From the NCBI GenBank assembly GCA_039954875.1, contig CP157202.1:682001-746000 (forward strand): a DNA stretch of 64,000 nt, in the 5' to 3' direction. Numbering within the stretch: position 1 is the stretch's first letter; every line of letters starts with the position of its first letter. The DNA comes from G039954875 sp039954875 (GTDB lineage Bacteria > Bacteroidota > Bacteroidia > Flavobacteriales > Blattabacteriaceae). Below are positions 1-9,869 of this stretch, piece by piece. The position numbers and the translations under genes were made by a program. A model generated the notes under the pieces. The model saw nothing but the letters and a program-made list of their open reading frames with translations. It ran no database searches and had not been told where the DNA came from.

Positions 1-189
1 CTCTACATCGGATTTTTCAATACCGGTGCCTATCAGGATACCATCAGCGGATACGGTGGAGTACATCATTGTCTGATCCCCCAACCCATGCACATTTTGA
101 TTGATCGCAATGCAGAAGATAAATTGGTATACAAGACCTTTCGTAAATCACAAAGCCCTAAAGAAGTATTAAAAATTTTAGGCTATTAG
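1..189 (+). CDS. speA: Arginine decarboxylase, C-terminal 62 residues (partial)
   Basis: The reading frame is open from the first base and ends in TAG at 187-189. It contains the segment GFFNTGAYQ followed by GGVHHCLIPQP and ends KILGY, which matches my memory of the C-terminus of Bacteroidota PLP-dependent arginine decarboxylases. The enzyme converts arginine to agmatine, the first step of the agmatine route to putrescine. The next gene, 5 bases downstream on the same strand, is an agmatinase-type ureohydrolase, which would act on the product, so the pair reads as a two-gene polyamine operon. The catalytic domain and start lie outside the window. Another fold-III decarboxylase is possible but the neighbour makes arginine decarboxylase most likely. 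Confidence 0.8.
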   Translation, partial: LYIGFFNTGAYQDTISGYGGVHHCLIPQPMHILIDRNAEDKLVYKTFRKSQSPKEVLKILGY

Positions 190-194
190 AAAAA

Positions 195-1049
195 ATGGTT
201 ACCATAAAGACCTTTGCAGGAATACCCCAAAGCTATACCCAACTCGAAACCGCTAAAGTGGTGCTCATCCCTGTGCCCTATGATGGTACAAGCACTTGGG
301 GTAAGGGTGCCGATAAGGGGCCTGAAGCTTTTTTGGAAGCTGCTGAAAACATGGAGCTATACGATATCGAAACCGATTCGGAAGTCTACCGGCGGGGGAT
401 ATATCTTACAACAACTGTCACAGAAGAAAGCAGCCCAGAAAGAATGATACAAAGCGTTTATAATACCACCAAGATATATTTATCACAAGACAAATTCGTT
501 ACCCTCATCGGTGGAGAGCATTCAATATCTATCGGTAGCATACGAGCCTTTGGTGAACAATTCCCCCAACTCAGTGTACTTCAAATTGATGCCCATACCG
601 ATCTACGGCCCAATTATCAAGGGAGCCCTTACAACCACGCTTGTGCCATGCATGATACGTCCCAAAAATATCCTTTGATCCAAGTGGGTATCCGTAGCAT
701 GGATACTGAGGAAAGACCCTACATACAAGCAGGCCATGTATTCTACGCCCACGAGATCTATCAAAACGATGCTTGGATGCAAAAAGCCCTCGAAGCCTTG
801 TCAGGTCTGGTTTTTATCACTATAGATTTGGATGCATTCGACCCTTCGATAACCCCTTCGACAGGTACACCCGAGCCGGGTGGTCTGCTGTGGTACCCTA
901 TATTGAAATTCTTACGCAAAGTTTTTAAAAAAAAACAGATCGTCGGCTTTGATATCGTGGAGCTCGCCCCAAATAAAGGCGAACGTGCTACAGCCTTTCT
1001 AGCAGCCAAGCTTTACTACAAATTGCTGAGCTATCGATTTGAATTGTAA
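195..1049 (+). CDS. speB: Agmatinase (ureohydrolase family)
   Basis: 284-residue protein of the arginase/agmatinase fold. It would hydrolyse agmatine to putrescine and urea using a two-manganese centre. Metal-binding motifs are all visible: GGEHS at 106-110 (His109), DAHTD at 132-136 and DLDAFDPS from 211, with Glu256 in the late GFDIVE segment. Length is normal for the family. The ATG lies 5 bases after the speA stop, so the two are probably translationally coupled. The downstream cmk starts 23 bases after the stop. Nothing is broken. A formiminoglutamase or guanidinobutyrase function cannot be excluded from motifs alone, but the preceding arginine decarboxylase supports agmatinase. Confidence 0.88.
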   Translation: MVTIKTFAGIPQSYTQLETAKVVLIPVPYDGTSTWGKGADKGPEAFLEAAENMELYDIETDSEVYRRGIYLTTTVTEESSPERMIQSVYNTTKIYLSQDKFVTLIGGEHSISIGSIRAFGEQFPQLSVLQIDAHTDLRPNYQGSPYNHACAMHDTSQKYPLIQVGIRSMDTEERPYIQAGHVFYAHEIYQNDAWMQKALEALSGLVFITIDLDAFDPSITPSTGTPEPGGLLWYPILKFLRKVFKKKQIVGFDIVELAPNKGERATAFLAAKLYYKLLSYRFEL

Positions 1050-1072
1050 AATCTGCCAGCAACCGATCGCCT

Positions 1073-1726
1073 ATGAAAAACAAAATCATCATCACTATAG
1101 ACGGCTACTCCTCCACGGGGAAAAGTACGTTAGCTCAAGCACTTGCTCGCAAATTGGATTACAAATATTTCGATTCGGGGGCGATGTACCGCGCAGTGAC
1201 TCTATTTGCCCTCCGTCGAAATATCTTTGATAAGGATCCCTGGGATCAAAAAAGATTGCATGATTTATTACCTGAAATTGATTTAAGTGTTCAACATCTC
1301 TCACTGAATGGTGAAAACATCGAAACAGAAATACGAAGCATGGCCGTATCGGAAAGAGTGAGCCTAGTAGCTAGCATACCAGAGGTACGTGAAAAGTTAC
1401 TACACCTCCAACAGGCATTGGGACAAGATCGAGGTATTGTCATGGAAGGTCGAGATATCGGAAGTGTGGTATTTCCTAACGCAGATTTGAAGATATTCCT
1501 AACCGCCTCTTTGGAAGTCCGAGTAGCCCGCCGCTACAAAGAACTTATCGAAAAGGGACAAAAAACCACTTATGAAAAAGTCTTGAACAATCTCACTGAG
1601 AGAGACCGTATCGACAGCTCTCGGATAGTAGCTCCACTTATCAAGCCTATCGACGCTAAAGAGATAAACAACACCCATTTAAACCTCGAAGCACAACTTG
1701 ATCATATCTACCAGCTTTCCAAATGA
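1073..1726 (+). CDS. cmk: Cytidylate kinase
   Basis: 217-residue P-loop kinase that phosphorylates CMP and dCMP with ATP, feeding nucleotide salvage and synthesis. The phosphate-binding loop GYSSTGKST is at residues 11-19 (Lys17). It is followed by the YFDSGAMYRA nucleotide-binding segment, GRDIGSVVFP near residue 126 and the ARRYKEL arginine segment of the lid. Length fits the short bacterial form. It follows speB closely on the same strand and ends in TGA; the sequence after it is wreckage of a glycosyltransferase. No defects are seen. Confidence 0.95.
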   Translation: MKNKIIITIDGYSSTGKSTLAQALARKLDYKYFDSGAMYRAVTLFALRRNIFDKDPWDQKRLHDLLPEIDLSVQHLSLNGENIETEIRSMAVSERVSLVASIPEVREKLLHLQQALGQDRGIVMEGRDIGSVVFPNADLKIFLTASLEVRVARRYKELIEKGQKTTYEKVLNNLTERDRIDSSRIVAPLIKPIDAKEINNTHLNLEAQLDHIYQLSK

Positions 1727-1839
1727 CCCATGATGAGAAAAAAAAGAAACTACTATCTAGGATATAAAGGCTAAAGGGTGGAGGTACCTAAAATTTTTAA
1801 TCACTTTACTAGACTATCTGAACTATTCAAAACATGAAG

Positions 1840-2098
1840 TAGGCTTGTTGTTGGGTCTTAAGAAATGGGTCTATTTGATCCAGGATCCCCCGAGCAGATA
1901 GGTTTATTTTACATCGTAGAAGAGAAAGACTTTTTATAAAAAAGTTCATTATTTGAAACTTACAGAAGATCTGGCCTGAACTATATTGGTATGACAGACA
2001 AAAGAAAAATATAATACAGAAAAAAGACTTTAACACATTCAAACCAAGGTATATCATATAGCAAGTAAGAGAGGTTAGAGATAATTCACAAATACAAA
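1840..2098 (+). pseudogene. Glycosyltransferase C-terminus, tandem paralogue wreck
   Basis: Translating the plus strand here gives fragments that align with the C-terminus of the intact glycosyltransferase that follows. GLFDPGSPEQ near 1865 corresponds to its GLLVDNSEKG segment, and KKDFNTF near 2020 followed by QVREVRDN corresponds to its final KKDFSAF...QVEELIDN. The two fragments are in different frames and are interrupted by stops, so this is a decayed second copy or a decayed paralogue in tandem. Nothing recognisable of the N-terminal two thirds remains between cmk and here. Confidence 0.6.
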
Positions 2099-2103
2099 AA
2101 GAA

Positions 2104-3261
2104 ATGAAAAAGTTTAAAAAAAAAATTTTATTCCGATCAGGTCCTAGAATGGAGGGAGGTGCAGAAAAAGCATTACTTAATTTATTGCGTCATTTGAACT
2201 ATTCAAAATACCAAGTAGATGTATTACTTCGATATAAATCAGGCATCTACTGGCAACAATTACCAAAAGAAGTCGGCCTTTATCATCTGGTCAAAGAAAA
2301 AGATATTTTCTCTAAAATACCTCTCACTTGGTTTGTACAGAAGATATGGAGTAGTTTGACCATCTACGTCTATCGTATTTTACCCTGTTGGCTATACCAG
2401 TACAAACTAAAAAACACTTCCTATGATGTGGAGATAGCCTGGCTTCATTCTTTTATATTCGACATAATCAAAAGCCCCTTAAAATCTAAAAAAATAACCT
2501 GGATCCACAGTGATTTTACAAAGGTATATGAAAGCAAAGCCTTAATGAATAAAGTCTTACACGTATTACAATCGCTGGATAAAATTATCACTGTTTCAAA
2601 ACAGGCCCAGGATATACTACTATCCATAGCACCGGATTTGGAAAAAGAAACACGGATGATTTATAACGCATTCGATGCTGATGAAATCATCAGAAAGGCC
2701 GGGGCGGAAGATGTGAAAAGGCACATCAAGCTATTGAACTTAATAGCCATAGGCCGGCTCAGTAAAGAAAAAGGCTTTGAGAGATTGATAGATATCTGCT
2801 ATAGTTTGAAGCATGAAGGTGTTGGCCCTTTCACACTTTCTATCGTGGGTACAGGCTACCGCTCGTATCAAATTAAGTTATTAGATCAGATTAAGGTATT
2901 GGGTTTGGAAGATACCGTCAAACTCTTGGGGTTCAAAGAAAATCCTTATCCTTATCTGAAAGCAGCAGACATCTTCGTACTGTCTTCTCACTTTGAGGGT
3001 TTACCCTATGTAGTTCTAGAAGCCCTAATACTCAACAAACCCATCGTCTCAACGGATGTTGTCGGCCTAAGAGAACTCTTGAAAGATGGAGAACTTGGCT
3101 TGCTCGTAGATAATTCGGAAAAAGGGCTTTATTATGGATTGAAAAGAATGATCACAGACGAAAGATTGAGAAACTCTTTCATTCACAAGAAAAAAGACTT
3201 TAGCGCATTCGAATCAAAACACATAGCTAGACAAGTAGAAGAACTCATAGACAATCTTTAA
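2104..3261 (+). CDS. Family 4-type glycosyltransferase (GT-B fold)
   Basis: 385-residue cytosolic or membrane-associated glycosyltransferase. The N-terminal half begins with a RSGPRMEGGAEKALLNL segment typical of acceptor-binding domains. The C-terminal half has AIGRLSKEKGFERLI near residue 216 and the donor-site motif SSHFEGLPYVVLEAL near residue 299, whose two Glu residues bind the nucleotide sugar in this family. Substrate and product are not readable; a surface polysaccharide or glycolipid is the usual role. A decayed paralogue fragment lies directly upstream and fabG starts 11 bases downstream. The protein is full length and has no internal defect. Confidence 0.85.
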   Translation: MKKFKKKILFRSGPRMEGGAEKALLNLLRHLNYSKYQVDVLLRYKSGIYWQQLPKEVGLYHLVKEKDIFSKIPLTWFVQKIWSSLTIYVYRILPCWLYQYKLKNTSYDVEIAWLHSFIFDIIKSPLKSKKITWIHSDFTKVYESKALMNKVLHVLQSLDKIITVSKQAQDILLSIAPDLEKETRMIYNAFDADEIIRKAGAEDVKRHIKLLNLIAIGRLSKEKGFERLIDICYSLKHEGVGPFTLSIVGTGYRSYQIKLLDQIKVLGLEDTVKLLGFKENPYPYLKAADIFVLSSHFEGLPYVVLEALILNKPIVSTDVVGLRELLKDGELGLLVDNSEKGLYYGLKRMITDERLRNSFIHKKKDFSAFESKHIARQVEELIDNL

Positions 3262-3272
3262 ACATAGACATC

Positions 3273-4010
3273 ATGAAACTACTAGAAGGGAAAACAATCA
3301 TCGTCACAGGAGGCACCCGGGGTATCGGAAAAGCCATTGTAGAGATATTTGCCCAAGAAAGAGCGCAAGTGATCTTCACTTACAGCTCATCGACCAAAAA
3401 AGCTCAGGCTATCGAAGCTAAACTCAGCTCTTATGCAAGAGTACAGGGCTACCAAACCGACGCTACCGATGTAGAAGCAGTACAAAAACTCGTGGAAAAA
3501 ACGCTCGAAATTTTTGGACGTATCGACATCGTAGTCAACAATGCAGGTATCACACGAGACAACCTATTGCTGCGGATGACGCAAAGAGACTGGGACAAAG
3601 TCATCCAGACCAATCTAAACTCGGTCTTCTATCTGACCCAGGCGGTTATCAAACCCATGATGAAACAACGCAACGGATCGATCATCAACATGAGTTCTAT
3701 CGTCGGTGTGAGCGGAAATGCCGGACAAGCAAATTATGCCGCTTCAAAAGCAGGGATCATCGGCTTCACCCAATCCATCGCCAAAGAACTTGGATCGAGA
3801 AACATCCGTTGCAATGCTATTGCACCTGGATTTATCAGTACAGAGATGAATGCCTCCTTAGATCCTAAAATTCTAGAAGGCTGGCTCAAAGGCATCCCTT
3901 TGAAAAGAGCTGGCACGCCTGAGGAAGTAGCTAAGGCCTGTCTATTCTTAGCCTCTGATCTATCGGCCTACATCACTGGAGAAGTGTTGAACGTAAATGG
4001 AGGTATGTAA
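3273..4010 (+). CDS. fabG: 3-oxoacyl-ACP reductase
   Basis: 245-residue short-chain dehydrogenase/reductase that would reduce 3-oxoacyl-ACP with NADPH in fatty acid elongation. The cofactor loop TGGTRGIG is at 12-19, NNAG at 89-92, and the catalytic set is Ser142, Tyr155 and Lys159 (YAASK). The protein ends LNVNGGM, the typical C-terminus of FabG. It sits 11 bases after the glycosyltransferase and 12 bases before menD, so the three are probably cotranscribed. Other SDR functions are possible in principle; the length and C-terminus favour FabG. Confidence 0.9.
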   Translation: MKLLEGKTIIVTGGTRGIGKAIVEIFAQERAQVIFTYSSSTKKAQAIEAKLSSYARVQGYQTDATDVEAVQKLVEKTLEIFGRIDIVVNNAGITRDNLLLRMTQRDWDKVIQTNLNSVFYLTQAVIKPMMKQRNGSIINMSSIVGVSGNAGQANYAASKAGIIGFTQSIAKELGSRNIRCNAIAPGFISTEMNASLDPKILEGWLKGIPLKRAGTPEEVAKACLFLASDLSAYITGEVLNVNGGM

Positions 4011-4022
4011 CTCCTAACCAAA

Positions 4023-5696
4023 ATGTATTCAGACAAAAAGATCATACAAAGCCTTGGAGAGATCTTCAAAGCCAAGAGTATTTATCATCTAGCACTCTCT
4101 CCAGGTTCGAGAAACGCTCCGATGATCGTACAATTCACCCAACAGTCAGCATTCAAGACCTATAGTGTCGTCGATGAGCGTTGTGCGGGTTTCTTTGCTC
4201 TAGGCATGGCCCAACAGCTGAGAAAACCTGTAGTACTAAACTGTACTTCCGGCTCAGCTGTAGCCAATTATTACCCAGCAGTGACAGAAGCCTTTTATCA
4301 AAATATCCCGCTAATCCTACTCACAGCAGACCGACCTAAAGAGTTCATAGACCTATTTGAGGGACAAACCATCCGACAAGAAAATTTCTTCCAAAATCAT
4401 GTAGTCAAATCCGTCCAGCTCACAGAAGACGAATCTGTAAGAGGACTATGGTACAACGAACGCTTGATTAATGAAGCCCTCAACGAAGCTCTTCTCCGAC
4501 AAAAGCCCGTCCATATTAATGTACCGCTTTCCGAGCCGCTCTATGGCACTACAGACCGACTACAGGTGCAACCTAAGATCATCGACATCCCCAATACACG
4601 CCTCTCGATCGACGAAAATAGCTTTAAAGAGTATCGAAAGATCTGGAGCCATTCCAAAAAGAAGATGATCCTCATCGGACAGAACAATCCAACCCAACAA
4701 CTAGATAAAGCCCTAGTAGACCTGAGCCAAGATCCTTCGGTAATCATCTTAACTGAGACCTTGGCCAATATCCATCACACAGACTTCATCTCCCACATAG
4801 ATCGAATGATATCTCCCATGACAGAACAAGAATGGAAAGATTTTCAGCCTGAGATTCTAGTAGCCATAGGAAAAAACATCATTTCGAAAAAAATCAAAAC
4901 CTTGCTAAGAACTCAACCACCTATACATCATTGGTACGTAGAGGCGAGTAGAGAACACAACCCGGATACTTACCATAGATTGACAGCCTATTGGACTGTG
5001 CCGCCTGAAGACCTCCTGGAAAAATTCCAAGATATGGAAAAAACAGTCTCCGACTACCGAGAAAAATGGATGCTACTCAAGACCTACCGACAAAAAAGAC
5101 ACAATCTATTCTTAGAAAGTATCAAATTCTCAGATCTGAAAGCTTTTGATCAAACTTTCAAAAAAATCCCTGATCACACAATCTTACAACTAGGCAATAG
5201 CACAGTGATACGTTATCAACAACTATTCGACCAAAAGCCCTCAATCCTCTCCCATTGCAATCGTGGCACAGCTGGAATCGATGGCTCGACCTCTACCGCC
5301 ATAGGAGCTGCCGTAGCCAGTAGACACCCCGTCACGTTAATCATCGGAGACATAAGTTTTTTCTACGATAGCAATGCCCTTTGGATTGGATACGTACCCG
5401 ACAGCTTCAGGACTATCCTAATCAACAATGGAGGAGGAAATATCTTTCGATTCATCCCAGGGCCAAATAGTTCATCTGCATTAGAAAATTATTTCGAAAC
5501 CAAACACCCTTTCACCGCCCAACACCTCTGTCAGGCATATCATTGGGAATACGACCAGGCCAATGATATCACTACATTATCGAATGCCTTAGAAAAATTT
5601 TGGACAGACTCCAAAAAACCTCGATTACTTGAAATAAATACCCAAGGATATAAAAATGAATATATATTAAATGAATATTTTAAATTTCTAATATGA
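4023..5696 (+). CDS. menD: SEPHCHC synthase, menaquinone pathway
   Basis: 557-residue thiamine-diphosphate enzyme that joins isochorismate and 2-oxoglutarate, the first committed step of classical menaquinone synthesis. Visible family features are the substrate-binding SPGSRNAP at 26-33, Glu52 in VDERCAGFF (the cofactor-activating Glu), and the C-terminal cofactor segment GDISFFYDSNAL followed by NNGGGNIF. Length is normal. No other men gene is adjacent: the roughly 490 bases after it show only scrambled sequence, where related genomes may carry further pathway genes. The protein itself looks intact, which argues that the cell still respires with menaquinone. Confidence 0.93.
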   Translation: MYSDKKIIQSLGEIFKAKSIYHLALSPGSRNAPMIVQFTQQSAFKTYSVVDERCAGFFALGMAQQLRKPVVLNCTSGSAVANYYPAVTEAFYQNIPLILLTADRPKEFIDLFEGQTIRQENFFQNHVVKSVQLTEDESVRGLWYNERLINEALNEALLRQKPVHINVPLSEPLYGTTDRLQVQPKIIDIPNTRLSIDENSFKEYRKIWSHSKKKMILIGQNNPTQQLDKALVDLSQDPSVIILTETLANIHHTDFISHIDRMISPMTEQEWKDFQPEILVAIGKNIISKKIKTLLRTQPPIHHWYVEASREHNPDTYHRLTAYWTVPPEDLLEKFQDMEKTVSDYREKWMLLKTYRQKRHNLFLESIKFSDLKAFDQTFKKIPDHTILQLGNSTVIRYQQLFDQKPSILSHCNRGTAGIDGSTSTAIGAAVASRHPVTLIIGDISFFYDSNALWIGYVPDSFRTILINNGGGNIFRFIPGPNSSSALENYFETKHPFTAQHLCQAYHWEYDQANDITTLSNALEKFWTDSKKPRLLEINTQGYKNEYILNEYFKFLI

Positions 5697-6184
5697 TTGC
5701 ATATTTTTAAAAATATTATTAAAATAAATTCAAGATAAAACACTGACATAGAAAGGATTCTGACGTTGGGTAGTGTTACGACAACTGTTCAAACTGGCCG
5801 ACTTCATCCTATGATGAACGAAATGAAAAATAGATATCCAAAATACTATGCAACCAATTAAAGATCAAAGCTAAAGATGAAAACTATATGATATAAATTT
5901 AGAGTACTTTCTCAGGGTAAAAAATAGATTGTATCAAAGGTGTGTAAGATAATCTTTTCATTCCAGACTATCCTCACGATCAAAAGATTAATCTCCATGA
6001 TACTCCACTTTTTTGCATCTTGAGATAGTACTCTTAACTGAAAGTCTTCCCATTCAGAATACAACAAGGTGTACGTAAAAAGCTTCAAAAAACTTTATCC
6101 TTTTCAAAGAAGACACCTCCCTTCTTAAATAATTTCCATTTTTGTTCCATAAAATAACTAGCTTTAGAAGCTAAAAACCAGCCA
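5697..6184. other. Gene-free stretch, unrecognised remnants
   Basis: There is no open frame of useful length on either strand. On the minus strand a short open piece near 5900-6080 gives EWEDFQLRVLSQDAKK, which looks like former coding sequence, but I do not recognise it. There is no clear terminator. The last 40 bases carry a TAGCTTTA sequence one base away from the TAnnTTTG promoter element, shortly before the carboxylase gene. Confidence 0.4.
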
Positions 6185-7813
6185 ATGGACATTTTATTCA
6201 ACCAAAGAGAAGACCACAATAAACTACTGATTTCTGAACTCTATCAGAAGCTTAAACAAATCAAACAAGGCGGCGGTAAACACAAAATCGAAAAAGAACA
6301 CATAAAAGGTAAAATGACCGCTCGAGAACGCATCGTTTATCTACTAGACAAAGACAAACCATCTATTGAAATCGGAGCCTTCGCCGGCTATGAAATGTAC
6401 GAAACCGAAGGCGGATGCCCAGCAGCAGGTGTCATCGTCAAACTTGGATACATTCAAGGTAAATTATGCCTCGTAGTAGCCAATGACGCCACGGTAAAAG
6501 CTGGTGCTTGGTTTCCCATCACTGGAAAGAAAAACCTACGTGCTCAAGAGATCGTTATGAAAAATCGTCTACCCATCATCTACCTAGTTGACAGTGCCGG
6601 CATCTACTTACCTATGCAAGATGAAATCTTTCCCGATAAAGAACACTTCGGTCGGATCTTTAGAAACAATGCCCGGATGAGCGCCATGGGTATCCCGCAA
6701 ATCGCCGCAGTGATGGGTAGTTGCGTAGCTGGTGGGGCCTATCTACCGATCATGAGTGATGAAGCACTGATCGTTGAGAAAACAGGTACCATCTTTCTAG
6801 CTGGCCCTTATCTAGTCAAGGCAGCCATAGGGGAAGATATTGACAACGAAAAGCTTGGTGGAGCTACCACCCACTGCGAAATCTCCGGAGTGACTGATTA
6901 TAAGGCTAAAGACGATAAAGATGCCCTAGACAAGATCAAAAATATCATTGAAAAACTTGGAGACTTCGACATGGCTGGTTTCAATAGGCTCCCCTCTTTC
7001 CCTCCAAAAGAAGACCCGCAAGAGATATACGGTATACTGCCCATCAGCCGCAATGAACCCTATGATATGTATGAGATCCTAACACGTCTGATAGACAACT
7101 CTTCCTATGAAGAATACAAAGCTGGTTACGGAAAGACGATTATCTGTTGCTACGCAAGAATAGACGGCTGGGCTGTAGGTATCATAGCCAACCAACACAA
7201 AACCGTCAAGACCCAAAAAGGAGAGATGCAAGCCGGTGGTGTGATCTACTCCGACACAGCAGATAAAGCAACACGATTCATTGCCAATTGTAATCAGAAA
7301 AAGATCCCTTTGATCTTTCTTCAAGATGTGACAGGCTTCATGGTCGGATCACGTGCTGAGCACGGCGGTATCATGAAAGATGGGGCAAAGATGATCAATG
7401 CTGTAGCCAACTCGATAGTGCCCAAATTCACCATACTCATTGGTAGTTCTTACGGAGCAGGCAATTATGCCATGTGTGGTAAAGCCTATGACCCTCGACT
7501 AATAATCGCCTGGCCATCATCTGAGCTGGCCGTCATGGGAGGCGCTCAAGCAGCTCAGGTCTTACTCCAGATCCAAAAGGCTCGCCTAACTGCTGAAAAA
7601 AAAAAATCGAACAAAACCGTCAAAGAACATCTAATAAAAAAAATAACCGAAAATTATCAACAACAGACCACCCCACAATATGCTGCTGCCCGACTATGGA
7701 CAGATGCTATTATTGACCCACTAGAGACCCGCTTATGGATCAGTCTGGGGATCGAGGCGGCCAATAATTCACCGATCCAAGAAAAATTCAACCTCGGCGT
7801 GATTCAAACCTAA
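6185..7813 (+). CDS. Acyl-CoA carboxylase beta subunit (methylcrotonyl/propionyl type)
   Basis: 542-residue carboxyltransferase subunit of a biotin-dependent acyl-CoA carboxylase. The N half carries GKMTARERIVYLLD and the acyl-CoA oxyanion region SAGIYLPMQDE. The C half carries GFMVGSRAEHGGIMKDGAKM and the GAGNYAMCGKAYDPR segment, which in my memory is typical of 3-methylcrotonyl-CoA carboxylase beta chains. It transfers CO2 from carboxybiotin to the acyl-CoA; the biotin carboxylase subunit needed for this is not nearby. Leucine breakdown or propionyl-CoA handling are both possible roles. It stands alone between two non-coding stretches and is intact. Confidence 0.85.
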   Translation: MDILFNQREDHNKLLISELYQKLKQIKQGGGKHKIEKEHIKGKMTARERIVYLLDKDKPSIEIGAFAGYEMYETEGGCPAAGVIVKLGYIQGKLCLVVANDATVKAGAWFPITGKKNLRAQEIVMKNRLPIIYLVDSAGIYLPMQDEIFPDKEHFGRIFRNNARMSAMGIPQIAAVMGSCVAGGAYLPIMSDEALIVEKTGTIFLAGPYLVKAAIGEDIDNEKLGGATTHCEISGVTDYKAKDDKDALDKIKNIIEKLGDFDMAGFNRLPSFPPKEDPQEIYGILPISRNEPYDMYEILTRLIDNSSYEEYKAGYGKTIICCYARIDGWAVGIIANQHKTVKTQKGEMQAGGVIYSDTADKATRFIANCNQKKIPLIFLQDVTGFMVGSRAEHGGIMKDGAKMINAVANSIVPKFTILIGSSYGAGNYAMCGKAYDPRLIIAWPSSELAVMGGAQAAQVLLQIQKARLTAEKKKSNKTVKEHLIKKITENYQQQTTPQYAAARLWTDAIIDPLETRLWISLGIEAANNSPIQEKFNLGVIQT

Positions 7814-8955
<1,142 letters not shown>

Positions 8956-8959
8956 AAGA

Positions 8960-9795
8960 CCTCAATATGGTAGTCACAATTATGGAAGGAGAATCGTGTC
9001 TCCCTGACCATCTCTGACAAAGAGGTAAAACTTGAGGGGATATCGTTTTGAGATATAATCATATCGATGATTTTCTACATCCTCATCCTCACTCAGCTTA
9101 TTATGACGTTATGATAATCCTATCCCTCAAGGAAAATCCACGTTAAACCAACAGGAATATACTCTAACCATCCACGGTGATAACAAATCACCTCTACGAC
9201 GGGAAAAAGTTCAGACATGGAGTTTGAAATGAAAAACAAATCAACGACTAGTTTTTGCAACTTCACTACCTATTCAAAGATGACGAATAATGTTATACAA
9301 AAAACCTAGACGTCGTGGTAAACCATGAACTGATAGATCAAAATGAACTCCAGGTTAAGTATTCACCCCTCTATAGATGATGTTACCCTGTGGCACCTAC
9401 AGGTACAATCTCTGAGGTAAAAGCTATATTGACTTCAATACACACGGATCCAAATAGGCCATCGCATTGAAAAAGACTTCGAGGAATTAAGATAGGCAAA
9501 GGGTTATGATCACCATTGGGTACGGATAAAACCCGAAAAACAAAGATGATATCTTATTTCAGCTACTATCTACGAGATCCAAAGTGGACGTCTGATGGCG
9601 GTGTATTCACTACCTAACCAGAGGTACACTTCTACATAGCCAATTTTTTAGCTATTAGCTAGGAAAGATATAGGAAAGTATATAAAATATTACCACTTCA
9701 TAAAAGCCTTTTATCTAGAAGCACAACATTTCCTTTTTCTATCCTGCACCCATGAGAAGTTTATCAACAAATAACGATATACGTATTTTCCCTAA
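8960..9795 (+). pseudogene. galM: Aldose 1-epimerase wreck
   Basis: The plus strand, read across several frames, follows the aldose 1-epimerase family from end to end. It starts with NYGRRIVS near 8981, then KSTLNQQEYTL near 9140, APTGTISEVK near 9390, KGYDHHWVRIKPE near 9500, YEIQSGRLMAVYS near 9570 and YLEAQHFPF near 9714, and ends ITIYVFP. These correspond to the family's NYGG, PTGE, GYDHNWVL, SGR-MEVYTTQP and LETQHFPDSPN blocks. Multiple frameshifts and in-frame stops separate the blocks, so no functional mutarotase can be made. The enzyme interconverts sugar anomers for galactose and glucose use. A degenerate terminator hairpin follows. Confidence 0.75.
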
Positions 9796-9832
9796 AAAAA
9801 CAAGTAGCATTACGAAGGAGTTTTAATACTAT

Positions 9833-9859
9833 AAAAAAAGAGACCTTTAAAGGCCTCTT
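9833..9859. terminator. Degenerate bidirectional terminator hairpin
   Basis: Seven A residues are followed by AGAGACC, a TTTAAA loop and GGCCTCT, a 7-bp stem with one G-U pair. Read on the minus strand the stem is followed by seven T. On the plus strand the T-run after the stem is broken by a C. It lies about 40 bases past the dead galM and was probably its terminator. Confidence 0.55.
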
Positions 9860-9869
9860 CAATAGATCT

